This document shows, in pieces, positions 1 through 8,444 of a stretch of DNA of 64,000 bases; positions within the stretch are counted from its first letter, which is position 1; each line of letters starts with the position of its first letter. Origin of the DNA: Mesorhizobium sp. M00.F.Ca.ET.216.01.1.1 (GTDB lineage Bacteria > Pseudomonadota > Alphaproteobacteria > Rhizobiales > Rhizobiaceae); contig NZ_SADR02000010.1 in assembly GCF_004010325.2 (NCBI RefSeq), forward strand, positions 1-64,000, given 5' to 3'. A program made the position numbers and the translations under genes. Under the pieces are notes generated by a model. It was not told the DNA's origin. It saw only the letters and a list, made by a program, of their open reading frames with translations, and made no database searches.

Positions 1-191
1 CTCGGGAAGCCGACCGTGTGGTTTGCCTTAGCCAGCCGGGACGGTTCCGCGCGCTGGGTTACCACTATCAAAGTTTCCCCCAACTTTCCGACGGCGAGGT
101 CATCGCTGCGATGGACGAGGCTGCCCATTCGCGAAAGGCTGGCCGGCACGGAAATCAGAAGGTCACGCACAAACAGCGAGGCTTGCGATGA
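1..191 (+). CDS. Phosphoribosyltransferase family protein, C-terminal end only
   Basis: Reading frame 3 is open from the window edge to a TGA at 189-191. Its roughly 60 residues (READRVVCLSQP, then RALGYHYQSF and LSDGEVI) resemble the C-terminal end of stand-alone or hydrolase-fused PRTase-domain proteins, where an acidic-acidic-VVCL strand is followed by a V/LG-x-x-Y-x-x-F-x-Q motif. The catalytic part lies outside the window. The stop overlaps the ATG of the next remnant (ATGA at 188-191). The family call rests on a short tail and is moderate. Confidence 0.5.
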   Translation, partial: READRVVCLSQPGRFRALGYHYQSFPQLSDGEVIAAMDEAAHSRKAGRHGNQKVTHKQRGLR

Positions 192-534
192 TCGTCGAGG
201 ATCAGCAAGGCGGTTCGGTGGTCGCCGATGCCGTGTTCGACAGGCCCGCCGATCGCGAGCGGATCGAGAAGGCTGCACGTGACAGGGGTGTCGTTTTTGC
301 CGGATTTTGGCTGACAGCGGATCCGCTCGTTCTTTGGCAGCGGGTCAGCGAGCGCAAGGGCGGTCCTTCCGACGCCACGTCGACATCCTCTCGCGGCAAT
401 TGCAGCGAAATGCCGTTTCCACCTGGCGCAAGGTCGACGCCGATCGAAGACCTGCCGACATCGCCGCCGAGTTGGCGCGTTTCGCGGGAAATCGTGCTTC
501 TGCGCCGGACGATTTCCTCGATACTGCGTCCTGA
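188..534 (+). pseudogene. Decayed AAA/ATP-binding domain of an aminoglycoside-phosphotransferase-like bifunctional protein
   Basis: Frame 2 from 188 encodes SVVADAVFDRP, ADRERIEKAARD and SDAT, which match the C-terminal P-loop kinase half of the bifunctional APH/ATP-binding family. After SDAT (about 380) the homology continues in frame 1 as VDILSRQLQRN and WRKVDADRRPADIAAEL, ending at a stop at 532-534. That is a single-base frameshift. The N-terminal APH domain and the Walker A motif are absent: the copy begins only just before the SVVADAVF strand. It is therefore both truncated and frameshifted and is read as a pseudogene. Confidence 0.6.
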
Positions 535-662
535 CGCAGGCGCTGAATGCCGAGGTTCTCCACAATGCAGCCGTTCCGGAATTGTTGATGCCTGGCATCG
601 TTGGTAAAAGAGCTTTAGCTGGATCGCCCCGCCAAGATCTCACAAGCAGCAATCGGATTGAA

Positions 663-1523
663 ATGCTCAATCAGCCGCCAACGCTTTCGACTTCAGTCGC
701 CGCTGCTCTTAGACAAAAGGCACCAAGGCTGATCGAGTTGAATGGCGATCCCGGCAGCATCACGATCGCGTCCTACAATGTCCATAAATGTGTTGGCACT
801 GATGGCCTCTTCGATCCGCTACGTGTCGCGAAAGTTGTCCGGGAGATCGACGCCGACATCATTGCCTTGCAGGAGGTCGATGAGCGCACCGGCAAGAGGC
901 AAGGTCTGCTCGACCTTGAAGCGCTTCGACAGGAAACGGACCTCGTCGCTGCGCACACGCCGGACAACCTTCGAAGCCATGGGTGGCACGGCAATATGAT
1001 ACTTGCGCGCAAGGGGATCGTTCAGGCCGTCAGCCAGGTGAGGCTGCCAGGTCTGGAGCCACGTGGCGCTTTGATCGCCGATCTGGAAATCGGTGGTGTG
1101 GTGTTGCGGATAATTGCAGCACATTTTGGCTTGCTTCGCCGTTCGCGCACCAAACAGGCGGGCGCGCTGCTCGAGGCTACGCATCCGGTCCTGCGGCCGA
1201 CCATCCTGCTAGGCGATCTCAACGAATGGCGCGTGCGCAACAGATCCTCGCTGCTGGCGCTGTTGCCGCATTTCGGTCCGATCCATGTTGTGTTGCCGAG
1301 CTTTCCGTCACGGTTTCCGTTGCTTGCGCTCGATCGAATTCTCGCCAAACCACCTACTTTGATTTCCAGGATCGAGGTGCATCAGACGCCATTGTCCCGA
1401 ATCGCGTCCGACCATCTGCCGATCAAGGCGCGATTGAACCTGAACGGCATCAGGCACCTGCATGTGCAACCGGATTTCTCCCTGTCTGACAAAACCGACA
1501 TCAGGCCGGGCGATCAGGTATGA
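663..1523 (+). CDS. Endonuclease/exonuclease/phosphatase family protein
   Basis: This 286-residue protein has the EEP fold landmarks in order: ASYNVHKCVG near the N-terminus, a metal-binding LQEVDE, GDLNEW in the middle, and SDHLP near the end (general base Asp-His). Members hydrolyse phosphodiester bonds in nucleic acids or phosphate esters; the substrate cannot be read here. The ATG at 663 is chosen because the domain begins about 35 residues later. In-frame TTG and ATG codons at 582-590 would add up to 27 residues that overlap the upstream remnant. Neither start has a strong ribosome site. The 3' end overlaps the convergent acetate kinase gene by 23 bases. Confidence 0.8.
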   Translation: MLNQPPTLSTSVAAALRQKAPRLIELNGDPGSITIASYNVHKCVGTDGLFDPLRVAKVVREIDADIIALQEVDERTGKRQGLLDLEALRQETDLVAAHTPDNLRSHGWHGNMILARKGIVQAVSQVRLPGLEPRGALIADLEIGGVVLRIIAAHFGLLRRSRTKQAGALLEATHPVLRPTILLGDLNEWRVRNRSSLLALLPHFGPIHVVLPSFPSRFPLLALDRILAKPPTLISRIEVHQTPLSRIASDHLPIKARLNLNGIRHLHVQPDFSLSDKTDIRPGDQV

Positions 1524-2685
1524 GGCGGAGCAACTGACTGCCTACGGCTCTCTCCTCGTCAGCGGGGATCACGAGAACGTCCACGCCGGAACCATCGAGG
1601 CTGATGGTTTCCTCACCGCGTCGGTTCCGCTCACGGTCGATGCCGACGCCAAGCCAACCGGCCGCGGCGCCGATCTTTTCCCTGACCAACGGCGCGTTTT
1701 CGCCAATGCCGGCTGTAAACACCAGCGTATCCAGGCCTCCAAGCGCCGCGGCCAGCGACCCGATCTCGCGCCCAATCCTGTAGACGAAGAGATCGACAGC
1801 CTCGGCGGCGAAAGGATCCTGCGAGCCCATCAAAGTCCGCATGTCCCCTGATATTCCCGACACGCCGAGCAGGCCGGATTGCTCATAGAGAAGCGAGGCC
1901 AGTTCGTCGCTCGACAGCTTCCTGTCCTGCAGGAGGTGGAGGACGATGCCCGGATCGAGCGCGCCGCAACGGGTGCTCATGACGAGGCCATCAAGCGTCG
2001 AAAATCCCATCGTCGTGGCGACGCTTGTCCCGGCGTTCATGGCGCACAGGCTGGCACCGCTGCCGAGATGGGCGACGATTGCCCGGCCGCCGGCGCCCGC
2101 GCCGTAGCGGTCGCGCAGCTTCGAAGCGAGGTGGTTGTAGGACAGCCCATGAAAACCATAGGAAACGATGCCGGCCTCGCTCATCGCGCGCGGAAGCCCA
2201 TAGAGCTTGGCGAGTCCGGGCCGTGCCGAATGAAACGCGGTATCGAAGCAGCCGATCTGCATCGCCTGCGGCAAGAGGCTGGCAGCCAGTCCGACAATCT
2301 CGAGATTGATCTTCTGATGGACCGGAGCCAGCGGTTCGAGCAGGCGGAGTGCTTCGAGCGTGCGCCCATCGAGCAGCGTTGCCTCGACGAAGTCGCGGCC
2401 ACCGTGCACGATCCGGTGCCCTACCCTGCCGATCCGGCGCAGCAGGCCCTGGTCGGTAAGCAGGGAGGCAATGGCCGCGAACGCCTCGCCGATATCGATC
2501 GGTCTGTCGCCCAGGCTCCTGTCGATCTCCGGGCTGCCGCCCGCAATCTTGGCCCGCAGCCGCGAATGCTCCCTGAGCGAAGAAACGCTGCCGCGCAGCA
2601 GCGGCGGAAGCTCGTCGCGCTCCTCGAAGACGGCGAACTTCAGGCTCGATGAACCGCCATTCAGGACGAAAATAGCGTCTGTCAT
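1501..2685 (-). CDS. ackA: Acetate kinase
   Basis: This 394-residue acetate/propionate kinase has the usual family length. The phosphate-binding NGGSSSLKF is at the N-terminus, VGHRIVHGG and the GCFDTAFH and YGFHGLSY segments follow, and the adenine-binding FTAGIGENA is near the C-terminus. It interconverts acetyl phosphate + ADP and acetate + ATP in the cytoplasm. It lies 51 bases downstream of phosphoketolase on the same strand. The pair forms the energy-yielding end of the phosphoketolase shunt, with phosphoketolase supplying acetyl phosphate. The conserved pairing and intact motifs make the call secure. Confidence 0.95.
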   Translation of the reverse strand: MTDAIFVLNGGSSSLKFAVFEERDELPPLLRGSVSSLREHSRLRAKIAGGSPEIDRSLGDRPIDIGEAFAAIASLLTDQGLLRRIGRVGHRIVHGGRDFVEATLLDGRTLEALRLLEPLAPVHQKINLEIVGLAASLLPQAMQIGCFDTAFHSARPGLAKLYGLPRAMSEAGIVSYGFHGLSYNHLASKLRDRYGAGAGGRAIVAHLGSGASLCAMNAGTSVATTMGFSTLDGLVMSTRCGALDPGIVLHLLQDRKLSSDELASLLYEQSGLLGVSGISGDMRTLMGSQDPFAAEAVDLFVYRIGREIGSLAAALGGLDTLVFTAGIGENAPLVREKIGAAAGWLGVGIDRERNRRGEETISLDGSGVDVLVIPADEERAVGSQLLRLIPDRPA

Positions 2686-2736
2686 TAGACCATCCGATGT
2701 GATGTCACCGCAATCCGCTAAAAGACTGAGATCGAC

Positions 2737-5154
2737 TCAGTCCGGGCGCGCCGGCGCTGCATCGACGTCCTGCCCCCATTTCCAGCCAAGGATCTCCGGC
2801 ATGTCCTGCCCATGCGTGCGGATATAGGCCTGATGTTCGAGCAGTTTGCCGTCCATCGCCTGCTTCAGGCCAACCTGCGCCCCCCTGAGTTCCGGAATCC
2901 GGTCGAGAACGCCTTGCACCAGATGGAACCGGTCGAGGCCGTTCAGCACCGTCATGTCGAACGGCGTCGTCGTCGTGCCCTCCTCGTTGTAGCCGCGTAC
3001 GTGGATGTTGTCGTGGTTGGTGCGCCGGTAGGTCAGGCGATGGATGGTCCAAGGGTAGCCATGATAAGCGAAGATGACCGGCTTTCCGGTGGTGAACAGC
3101 GCATCGAAATCGCGATCCGACAGGCCGTGCGGGTGATGCTCCTTGGGCTGCAGGGTCATCAGGTCGACGACGTTGACCACTCTGATCCTGAGTTCCGGAA
3201 GATGATGCCTGAGGATCTGCACGGCGGCGAGCGTTTCAAGCGTCGGAACATCGCCGGCGCAAGCCATCACGACGTCCGGCTCCACCCCGCCGTCCGTCGA
3301 CGCCCAGTCCCAGATGCCGACACCCGCCTTGCAGTGAACGATCGCCTTGTCCATCGACAGCCACTGCCATGATGGCGGCTTGCCGGCCACGATGACGTTG
3401 ATGCGGTTCCATGTCTTCAGCACATGGTCGGTCACGCACAGCAAGGTGTTGGCATCCGGCGGCAGGTAGACGCGCACTATGTCGGCTTTCTTGTTGAGGG
3501 CGACGTCGATGAAGCCCGGATCCTGATGGCTGAAGCCATTGTGTTCCTGATGCCAGACATGGCTCGACAACAAATAGTTCAGCGACGCCACCTCCCGCCG
3601 CCAAGGGATTTCGCGGCACGCATCCAACCATTTCGCATGCTGGTTGAACATCGAGTCGACGATATGGATGAACGCCTCGTAGCAGGCGAACAGGCCGTGC
3701 CGCCCGGTCAGCAGGTAACCTTCGAGCCAGCCCTGGCAGGTGTGCTCGGAGAGGATCTCCAGAACCCTGCCTTCACGGCCGAGATGGACATCCTCGGGCA
3801 GAATCTTTTCCATCCAGGCGCGCTCGGTGGCCTCGAATACGTCCTGAAGCCTGTTCGAGGCAGTCTCGTCGGGGCCGACGATGCGGAAGTTCTTCGTCGC
3901 CTGGTTCAGCTTCATCACGTCGCGCAGGAATTTGCCCATGACCCGGGTTGACTCGGCCTTGACCGCGCCGGGCCGCTCGACCGCCACGGCATGATCCTGC
4001 AATCCGGGCAGATCGAGGGATCTGCGCAGCATGCCGCCGTTGGCATGCGGATTGGCGCTCATGCGCCGCACGGCTTGCGGCGTGGTCGCGCGGATCGACG
4101 CGACCGGGGTGCCGTCGGCGTCGAACAGTTCCTCGGGCCGATAGCTTTTCAGCCATGCCTCGAGCTGCTTGAGATGCTCGGGGTTTTTCGCGAGACCCGA
4201 CAAGGGGACCTGATGCGCGCGCCAGAAGCCTTCGGTCTTCAGCCCGTCGACCTCTTTCGGCCCGGTCCAGCCCTTGGGGCTTCGCAGGACGATCATCGGC
4301 CACTTCGGTCGCTCCGCCGGCGCCGCAGGACTATCGCGCGCGGCGTTCTGGATCGCTCGGATGCGGTCTAGCGCGTCGTCAAGCACGGTCGCCATCCGTT
4401 CATGCATCAGGGCTGGATCGTGGCCCTCGACGAACAGTGGCTCGTAGCCATAGCCAATGAACAGCGCGCGCAATTCGTCTTCGGGGATGCGGGCCAGGAT
4501 CGTCGGATTGGCGATCTTGTAGCCGTTCAGATGCAGGATCGGCAGCACCGCCCCGTCGCGCTCCGGGTTGAGGAACTTGTTGGAATGCCATGCGGTGGCG
4601 AGCGGTCCCGTTTCCGCCTCTCCGTCGCCGACGACGCAGGCGATGACAAGGTCCGGATTGTCGAAGGCGGCGCCATAGGCATGGGAAAGCGCGTAGCCCA
4701 GCTCGCCGCCCTCGTTGATCGAGCCCGGGACGTCAGGCGCGGCGTGGCTCGGAATCCCACCCGGAAACGAGAACTGCCGAAACAGCTTGCGCATTCCCTG
4801 CCCGTCCAGCGATATGTCCGGATTGAGCTCGCTGTAGGTACCTTCGAGATAGGCGTTGGCGACCATCGCCGGGCCACCGTGGCCGGGGCCGCAGACATAG
4901 ATCATATCAATGTCCCGCAGCCGGATCGCGCGGTTGAGATGCGCGTAGATGAAGCTCAGGCCCGGCGATGTTCCCCAGTGGCCAAGCAGGCGAGGCTTGA
5001 CGTGATCGAGCCGCAAAGGCTCGCGAAGCAGCGGATTGTCGAGCAGGTAGATCTGGCCGATCGTCAGATAGTTGGCGGCGCGCCAGTAGGCGTCGATGTC
5101 GCGCAGTTCATCTTCGGACAGCCGGCTGCCAGAGATTATCTTGTGCTCGGTCAT
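2737..5154 (-). CDS. xfp: Phosphoketolase (xylulose-5-phosphate/fructose-6-phosphate)
   Basis: This 805-residue thiamine-diphosphate enzyme splits xylulose 5-phosphate (and usually fructose 6-phosphate) with phosphate to give acetyl phosphate and an aldose phosphate. Visible landmarks are the N-terminal [15 protein letters not shown], the ThDP/Mg site [10 protein letters not shown], and [10 protein letters not shown]. The open frame extends to 5304, but the ATG at 5154 (MTEHKI) is preceded by a GGGAG ribosome site and matches the usual family N-terminus, so the upstream 50 codons are rejected. It is the first gene of a two-gene operon with ackA. Confidence 0.95.
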   Translation of the reverse strand: MTEHKIISGSRLSEDELRDIDAYWRAANYLTIGQIYLLDNPLLREPLRLDHVKPRLLGHWGTSPGLSFIYAHLNRAIRLRDIDMIYVCGPGHGGPAMVANAYLEGTYSELNPDISLDGQGMRKLFRQFSFPGGIPSHAAPDVPGSINEGGELGYALSHAYGAAFDNPDLVIACVVGDGEAETGPLATAWHSNKFLNPERDGAVLPILHLNGYKIANPTILARIPEDELRALFIGYGYEPLFVEGHDPALMHERMATVLDDALDRIRAIQNAARDSPAAPAERPKWPMIVLRSPKGWTGPKEVDGLKTEGFWRAHQVPLSGLAKNPEHLKQLEAWLKSYRPEELFDADGTPVASIRATTPQAVRRMSANPHANGGMLRRSLDLPGLQDHAVAVERPGAVKAESTRVMGKFLRDVMKLNQATKNFRIVGPDETASNRLQDVFEATERAWMEKILPEDVHLGREGRVLEILSEHTCQGWLEGYLLTGRHGLFACYEAFIHIVDSMFNQHAKWLDACREIPWRREVASLNYLLSSHVWHQEHNGFSHQDPGFIDVALNKKADIVRVYLPPDANTLLCVTDHVLKTWNRINVIVAGKPPSWQWLSMDKAIVHCKAGVGIWDWASTDGGVEPDVVMACAGDVPTLETLAAVQILRHHLPELRIRVVNVVDLMTLQPKEHHPHGLSDRDFDALFTTGKPVIFAYHGYPWTIHRLTYRRTNHDNIHVRGYNEEGTTTTPFDMTVLNGLDRFHLVQGVLDRIPELRGAQVGLKQAMDGKLLEHQAYIRTHGQDMPEILGWKWGQDVDAAPARPD

Positions 5155-5528
5155 CGCTGGCTCCCGTTGCCGTATTTTTTGAATACCGCCGGATCGCGAC
5201 ATGCGCCTGTGTCCATCGAACCGCGGCGAATGGACATCAACGCACTTGCACGGCGTTCGGTTCAGCATTCGTAGCGACAATGGACAGGGTGAGCCTTGAT
5301 CCACCGCAAACGGGTTGTCATTGGATGGATAGGGGCGTCATCCGCCTGCGTAGCATCGAAAATCGTCAAGCACGGCGCGCTTCACACCAAGAAGACCTTG
5401 TTGCGGATGATTGGTTTCCTTCAGACGTGTTTTCGCAAACCCGAATGCAGAGCATCCGCGCTTCGGTTTGTCGGTTCGGTCAGTTCGCTGGTCGCCTGGT
5501 GACGCCGTGGCAGGAAAGAGCTGGGATA
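5155..5528. other. Intergenic region upstream of phosphoketolase
   Basis: This stretch of 374 bases has no convincing gene. Short open frames on the plus strand (starting near 5280 and 5296) have no recognisable product or ribosome site. It must contain the promoter of the xfp-ackA operon, but I could not identify a specific operator or sigma site. It also lies downstream of the SRPBCC gene, and no strong terminator hairpin was seen. Confidence 0.4.
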
Positions 5529-5957
5529 TTACCCCTGTCCTGCGACCACCCGCTCAAGCCGTTCGAGGATGCGCGGCCAGCCGCTTCCCATGCCGGTGTA
5601 GCCACGTTCGTCCACGGGACGGAACCCGGACTGCTCCATCCGCACCCGCGTGGCCGCACCTTCGGGCGTTAGCGACCAGGTCACTACGGTCTTCAGCCCG
5701 GTGTCGGATTCCGTACCGTCGCCCCAGCTGTAGGCGAGCAGGCGCGGCGCTTCGACTTTCAGCACCACGCAGTTCGTCACACCAGACCAGCCCGGCACCG
5801 GTGTCGCGTGGAGGCTGAAGCGATGGCCTTCAACAGGCGCGAAGTCGTTCTCCATCAGCCATTCGGTGACCAGACGGGGCGTGGTCAGCGCGCGCCATAC
5901 CTTGTCGGTCGCATGCGGAATTAGACGTTCGACGACGATTGATTTGGTTTCAGTCAT
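5529..5957 (-). CDS. SRPBCC / AHSA1-like domain protein
   Basis: This 142-residue protein has the START-like fold of the activator-of-Hsp90-homologue family: VERLIPHATDKVWRAL, TEWLMENDF, and a C-terminal GYTGMGSGWP helix. These proteins form a hydrophobic ligand pocket, and their functions are mostly unknown. The ATG at 5957 follows a GAGGAATC ribosome site; the frame stays open to 6059 without one. In rhizobia such genes commonly follow an ArsR-family regulator in an operon, but only about 125 bases separate this start from the operator-like repeat at 6085-6100, too little for an ArsR gene. Confidence 0.8.
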   Translation of the reverse strand: MTETKSIVVERLIPHATDKVWRALTTPRLVTEWLMENDFAPVEGHRFSLHATPVPGWSGVTNCVVLKVEAPRLLAYSWGDGTESDTGLKTVVTWSLTPEGAATRVRMEQSGFRPVDERGYTGMGSGWPRILERLERVVAGQG

Positions 5958-6084
5958 GGTTGATTCCTCAGGGAATTGGTCTATCGCCAGGGTCCTGATC
6001 CAGCTTGTCCACCAAAAGCTCTGGGACCGCGAGATTGGCGCGCTGTCCATGCAAGACAAATAACCCGCTGGCTATGAACCATAT

Positions 6085-6100
6085 ATAACCGTTGAGTTAT
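6085..6100. promoter_or_regulatory. Operator-like inverted repeat upstream of the SRPBCC gene
   Basis: ATAAC and GTTAT form a perfect 5-base inverted repeat with a 6-base spacer inside an AT-rich stretch (ATATATAACC). ArsR/SmtB regulators bind similar AT-rich dyads, and SRPBCC genes are often ArsR-controlled. Assignment to a regulator is inference only. Confidence 0.35.
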
Positions 6101-6214
6101 GGGATTGTCAAGCAGGGATTTGCCGCCTTGTCCAAGCGGCGGTGCGCTGTTCCGCTTTCGCTGCAATCGACCCGATGCTAGGGCTGTCCACGGAATGATG
6201 AATGGATTGTCGCT

Positions 6215-6973
6215 TTGCCCCAAGACTTTCGCCCGCCCCTGATCGAACTCTGCGTCGAGGGCATCGACGGGCTTTTGGCTGCGCAAACCGCCGGCGCCGA
6301 CCGGATCGAATTGTGCGCCAGCCTGGTCGAGGGCGGCATAACGCCGAGCGTCGGCACGGTGCGCGCTGCGCTCGAACTCGCCACCGTTCCGTTCCACGTC
6401 ATCGCGCGGCCGCGCGGCGGCGATTTTCTCTACAGCGAGACCGAGTATCACTCGATGGTCGCCGATGTGAGCGCGCTCCGTGATCTCGGCGTGGCCGGTG
6501 TCGTCGTCGGCTGCCTGAACGCGGACGGCACCATCGACGAAAAGCGCATGAGCGAATTGGTGCAGGTGGCGGGCGGCTTGAACGTCACCTGCCACCGCGC
6601 TTTCGATATGACGCGCGACCCGGCCGAGGCGCTTGAGGCGCTGATCCGCTGCAAGGTCGGTCGCGTGCTGACCAGCGGCCAGCGCGACACGGCACTGGAA
6701 GGCGCGGACCTGCTGGCGAATCTGGTCCGCCAGGCTGGGGACCGCATCATCGTCCTCGGCTGCGGCGGGCTTGCCCCCGAGAATATCGCCGAGGTGTTGG
6801 CAAAGACCGGGCTTACGGAAATGCATTTCGCCGCCCTCAAGGATGTGCCGAGCGGCATGCGCTATCGCAATCCTCATGTCGGCATGGGCGGCACGGGCCT
6901 CGACCGCGAGTACCGGACCACCGTCACCGACGAGGCACAGGTGGCGGCGACAATCGCGGCGGTCAGGGCATGA
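6215..6973 (+). CDS. cutC: CutC family protein (copper homeostasis)
   Basis: This 252-residue TIM-barrel CutC protein has IELCVEGIDGL at the start, then AGADRIELCASLVEGGITPS, FHVIARPRGGDF, CHRAFDM and RVLTSGQ. The family is linked to copper tolerance, but its biochemical activity is not settled. No ATG is available in frame near the N-terminus; the start is a TTG at 6215 with a GGA ribosome element 8 bases upstream. It overlaps the following GNAT gene by four bases (ATGA at 6970-6973), so the two are probably translationally coupled. Confidence 0.9.
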   Translation: MPQDFRPPLIELCVEGIDGLLAAQTAGADRIELCASLVEGGITPSVGTVRAALELATVPFHVIARPRGGDFLYSETEYHSMVADVSALRDLGVAGVVVGCLNADGTIDEKRMSELVQVAGGLNVTCHRAFDMTRDPAEALEALIRCKVGRVLTSGQRDTALEGADLLANLVRQAGDRIIVLGCGGLAPENIAEVLAKTGLTEMHFAALKDVPSGMRYRNPHVGMGGTGLDREYRTTVTDEAQVAATIAAVRA

Positions 6974-7461
6974 ACACACTCTTGCCGATCAGCCGGGTTT
7001 CGCCGCAGGACGAACCTGCAATCCTCGCGCTCAACAACACCCATGCGGCCGAATTGTCATGGCTTGAACCCGAGCGGCTGTCCTTCCTGCTTGGCGAGGC
7101 GTTTTATGCGCGTTGCATCGGCGCGCTCGAAGCGTTCATCATGACCTTCGACCAGGATGCCCACTACGACAGCCCGAACTTCCTCTGGTTCCGCGAGCGC
7201 TACCAGCGTTTCGTCTATGTCGACCGGGTCGTCGTAGCGGGGGAGGCGCGAGGCCGCGGCCATGCCCGCCGGCTCTATCAGGATCTGTTCGACCATACGT
7301 CGCGCGCCGGACAGACCATCATCACCTGTGAGGTGAACACCGACCCGCCCAATCCGGCCTCGGATGCCTTCCATGCCGCGCTCGGCTTCGCAGAGGTCGG
7401 CGACGCTGTGATCCACGGCAAGAAAGCGGTGCGCTACTATATCAGGCAGCTCGCGGGCTGA
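6970..7461 (+). CDS. GNAT family N-acetyltransferase
   Basis: This 163-residue protein has the acetyl-CoA-binding region VDRVVVAGEARGRGHARRLYQ, in which GRGHARRL is the Q/R-x-x-G-x-G/A loop. It ends with a typical LGFAEVG strand before the C-terminus. The acceptor substrate is unknown. It is coupled to cutC by an ATGA overlap and is followed by a strong terminator at 7523-7545. Confidence 0.88.
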   Translation: MNTLLPISRVSPQDEPAILALNNTHAAELSWLEPERLSFLLGEAFYARCIGALEAFIMTFDQDAHYDSPNFLWFRERYQRFVYVDRVVVAGEARGRGHARRLYQDLFDHTSRAGQTIITCEVNTDPPNPASDAFHAALGFAEVGDAVIHGKKAVRYYIRQLAG

Positions 7462-7522
7462 GCCGGAAGGCAAGTCTTGCCGCTCGACAGGTCGGGCAAG
7501 GTAACGATCGCAAACTCAACGA

Positions 7523-7545
7523 AAAAGGGCCGCGAAGGCCCTTTT
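7523..7545. terminator. Bidirectional rho-independent terminator
   Basis: AAAAGGGCC, a 5-base loop, and GGCCCTTTT form a perfect 9-base-pair hairpin that carries an A tract on one side and a T tract on the other. It lies between the convergent GNAT gene and the last gene of the molybdenum hydroxylase operon, so it can end transcription from both. Confidence 0.9.
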
Positions 7546-7567
7546 ACATTCATAGTACCGCGGCCGG

Positions 7568-8365
7568 TTAAGCGTTAGCTGCAGCCACTGCGCGCCTAGC
7601 CATCACCGTGATCAGATTGGCTCGGTAGTCGGCCGAGGCGTGGATGTCGCTCATCAAATTCTTCGCCGGCACTTTCACGCCGTCGAGCGCGTCAGGCGCG
7701 AAATTCTTGGCAATCGCTGCCTCTATCTCCTTCGAGCGGAAGACGCCGTCGTCGCCGGCGCCGGTGACAGCAACACGGACGCCGTCCTTGCCCTTGGCCA
7801 CGAACACGCCGACGATGGCATAGCGCGATGCCGGATTGCGGAACTTTTCATAAGCCGCCTTGGCCGGTGCGGTGAAGGTTACCGCAGTGATGATCTCGCC
7901 GTCCTTCAACGCCGTTTCGAACAGGCCTTTGAAGAACTTGTCGGCGGTGATCTCACGCTTGTTGGTGACGATGGTCGCCCCCAGCGCCAGCAAGGCCGCC
8001 GGATAGTCGGCCGCCGGGTCATTGTTGGCGATCGAGCCGCCGATCGTTCCCTTGTAGCGGACAGCCGGATCGCCAATGTGCGAGGCCATGCGAGCGAGCG
8101 CCGGACAAGCTTTCCTGAGCTTCTCGTCATTGGCGACGTCGTAATGCGCGGTGGCGGCGCCGATGGTGACGGTCTTGCCTGACACCTTGATGCCCTGCAA
8201 TTCCTTGATGTGCGACACGTCGACGAGATCGGAAGGCGCCGCAAGCCGCGTCTTCATGGCGGGGATCAGCGTCATGCCGCCAGACAAGAGCTTCGCATCG
8301 CCGCTCTTGAGCAGCTTGGCGGCATCGGCGACCGAGGCGGCGCGATGGTAGTTGACTGAGTACAT
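7568..8365 (-). CDS. coxM: Molybdenum hydroxylase FAD-binding medium subunit (CoxM-like)
   Basis: This 265-residue protein is the FAD-binding subunit of the CO-dehydrogenase/xanthine-dehydrogenase family. The two flavin-binding segments are visible as LLSGGMTLIP (about residue 30) and TIGGSIANNDP (about 108). It passes electrons from the 2Fe-2S subunit to the flavin and on to an acceptor. It is the last gene of the operon S-L-M, 79 bases after the large subunit, and the gap contains a repetitive palindrome. The class of oxidised substrate is unknown. Confidence 0.88.
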   Translation of the reverse strand: MYSVNYHRAASVADAAKLLKSGDAKLLSGGMTLIPAMKTRLAAPSDLVDVSHIKELQGIKVSGKTVTIGAATAHYDVANDEKLRKACPALARMASHIGDPAVRYKGTIGGSIANNDPAADYPAALLALGATIVTNKREITADKFFKGLFETALKDGEIITAVTFTAPAKAAYEKFRNPASRYAIVGVFVAKGKDGVRVAVTGAGDDGVFRSKEIEAAIAKNFAPDALDGVKVPAKNLMSDIHASADYRANLITVMARRAVAAANA

Positions 8366-8381
8366 GGGTCACTCCCCTAAA

Positions 8382-8440
8382 GCGAATGGTGAAGTGGTGA
8401 ATGGTGAGTAGTTGTCGTCTTCCTATTCACTATTCACTCC
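8382..8440. repeat. Imperfect palindromic repeat between large and medium subunit genes
   Basis: GAATGGTGAGTAG pairs imperfectly with CTATTCACTATTC across a short loop, and the arm itself is built of GAATGGTGA-type units. Similar units occur in the other gap of the same operon (10823-10914). Such TATTCGC/TATTCAC arrays look like a dispersed intergenic repeat rather than a specific operator. Confidence 0.5.
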
Positions 8441-8444
8441 TTTT

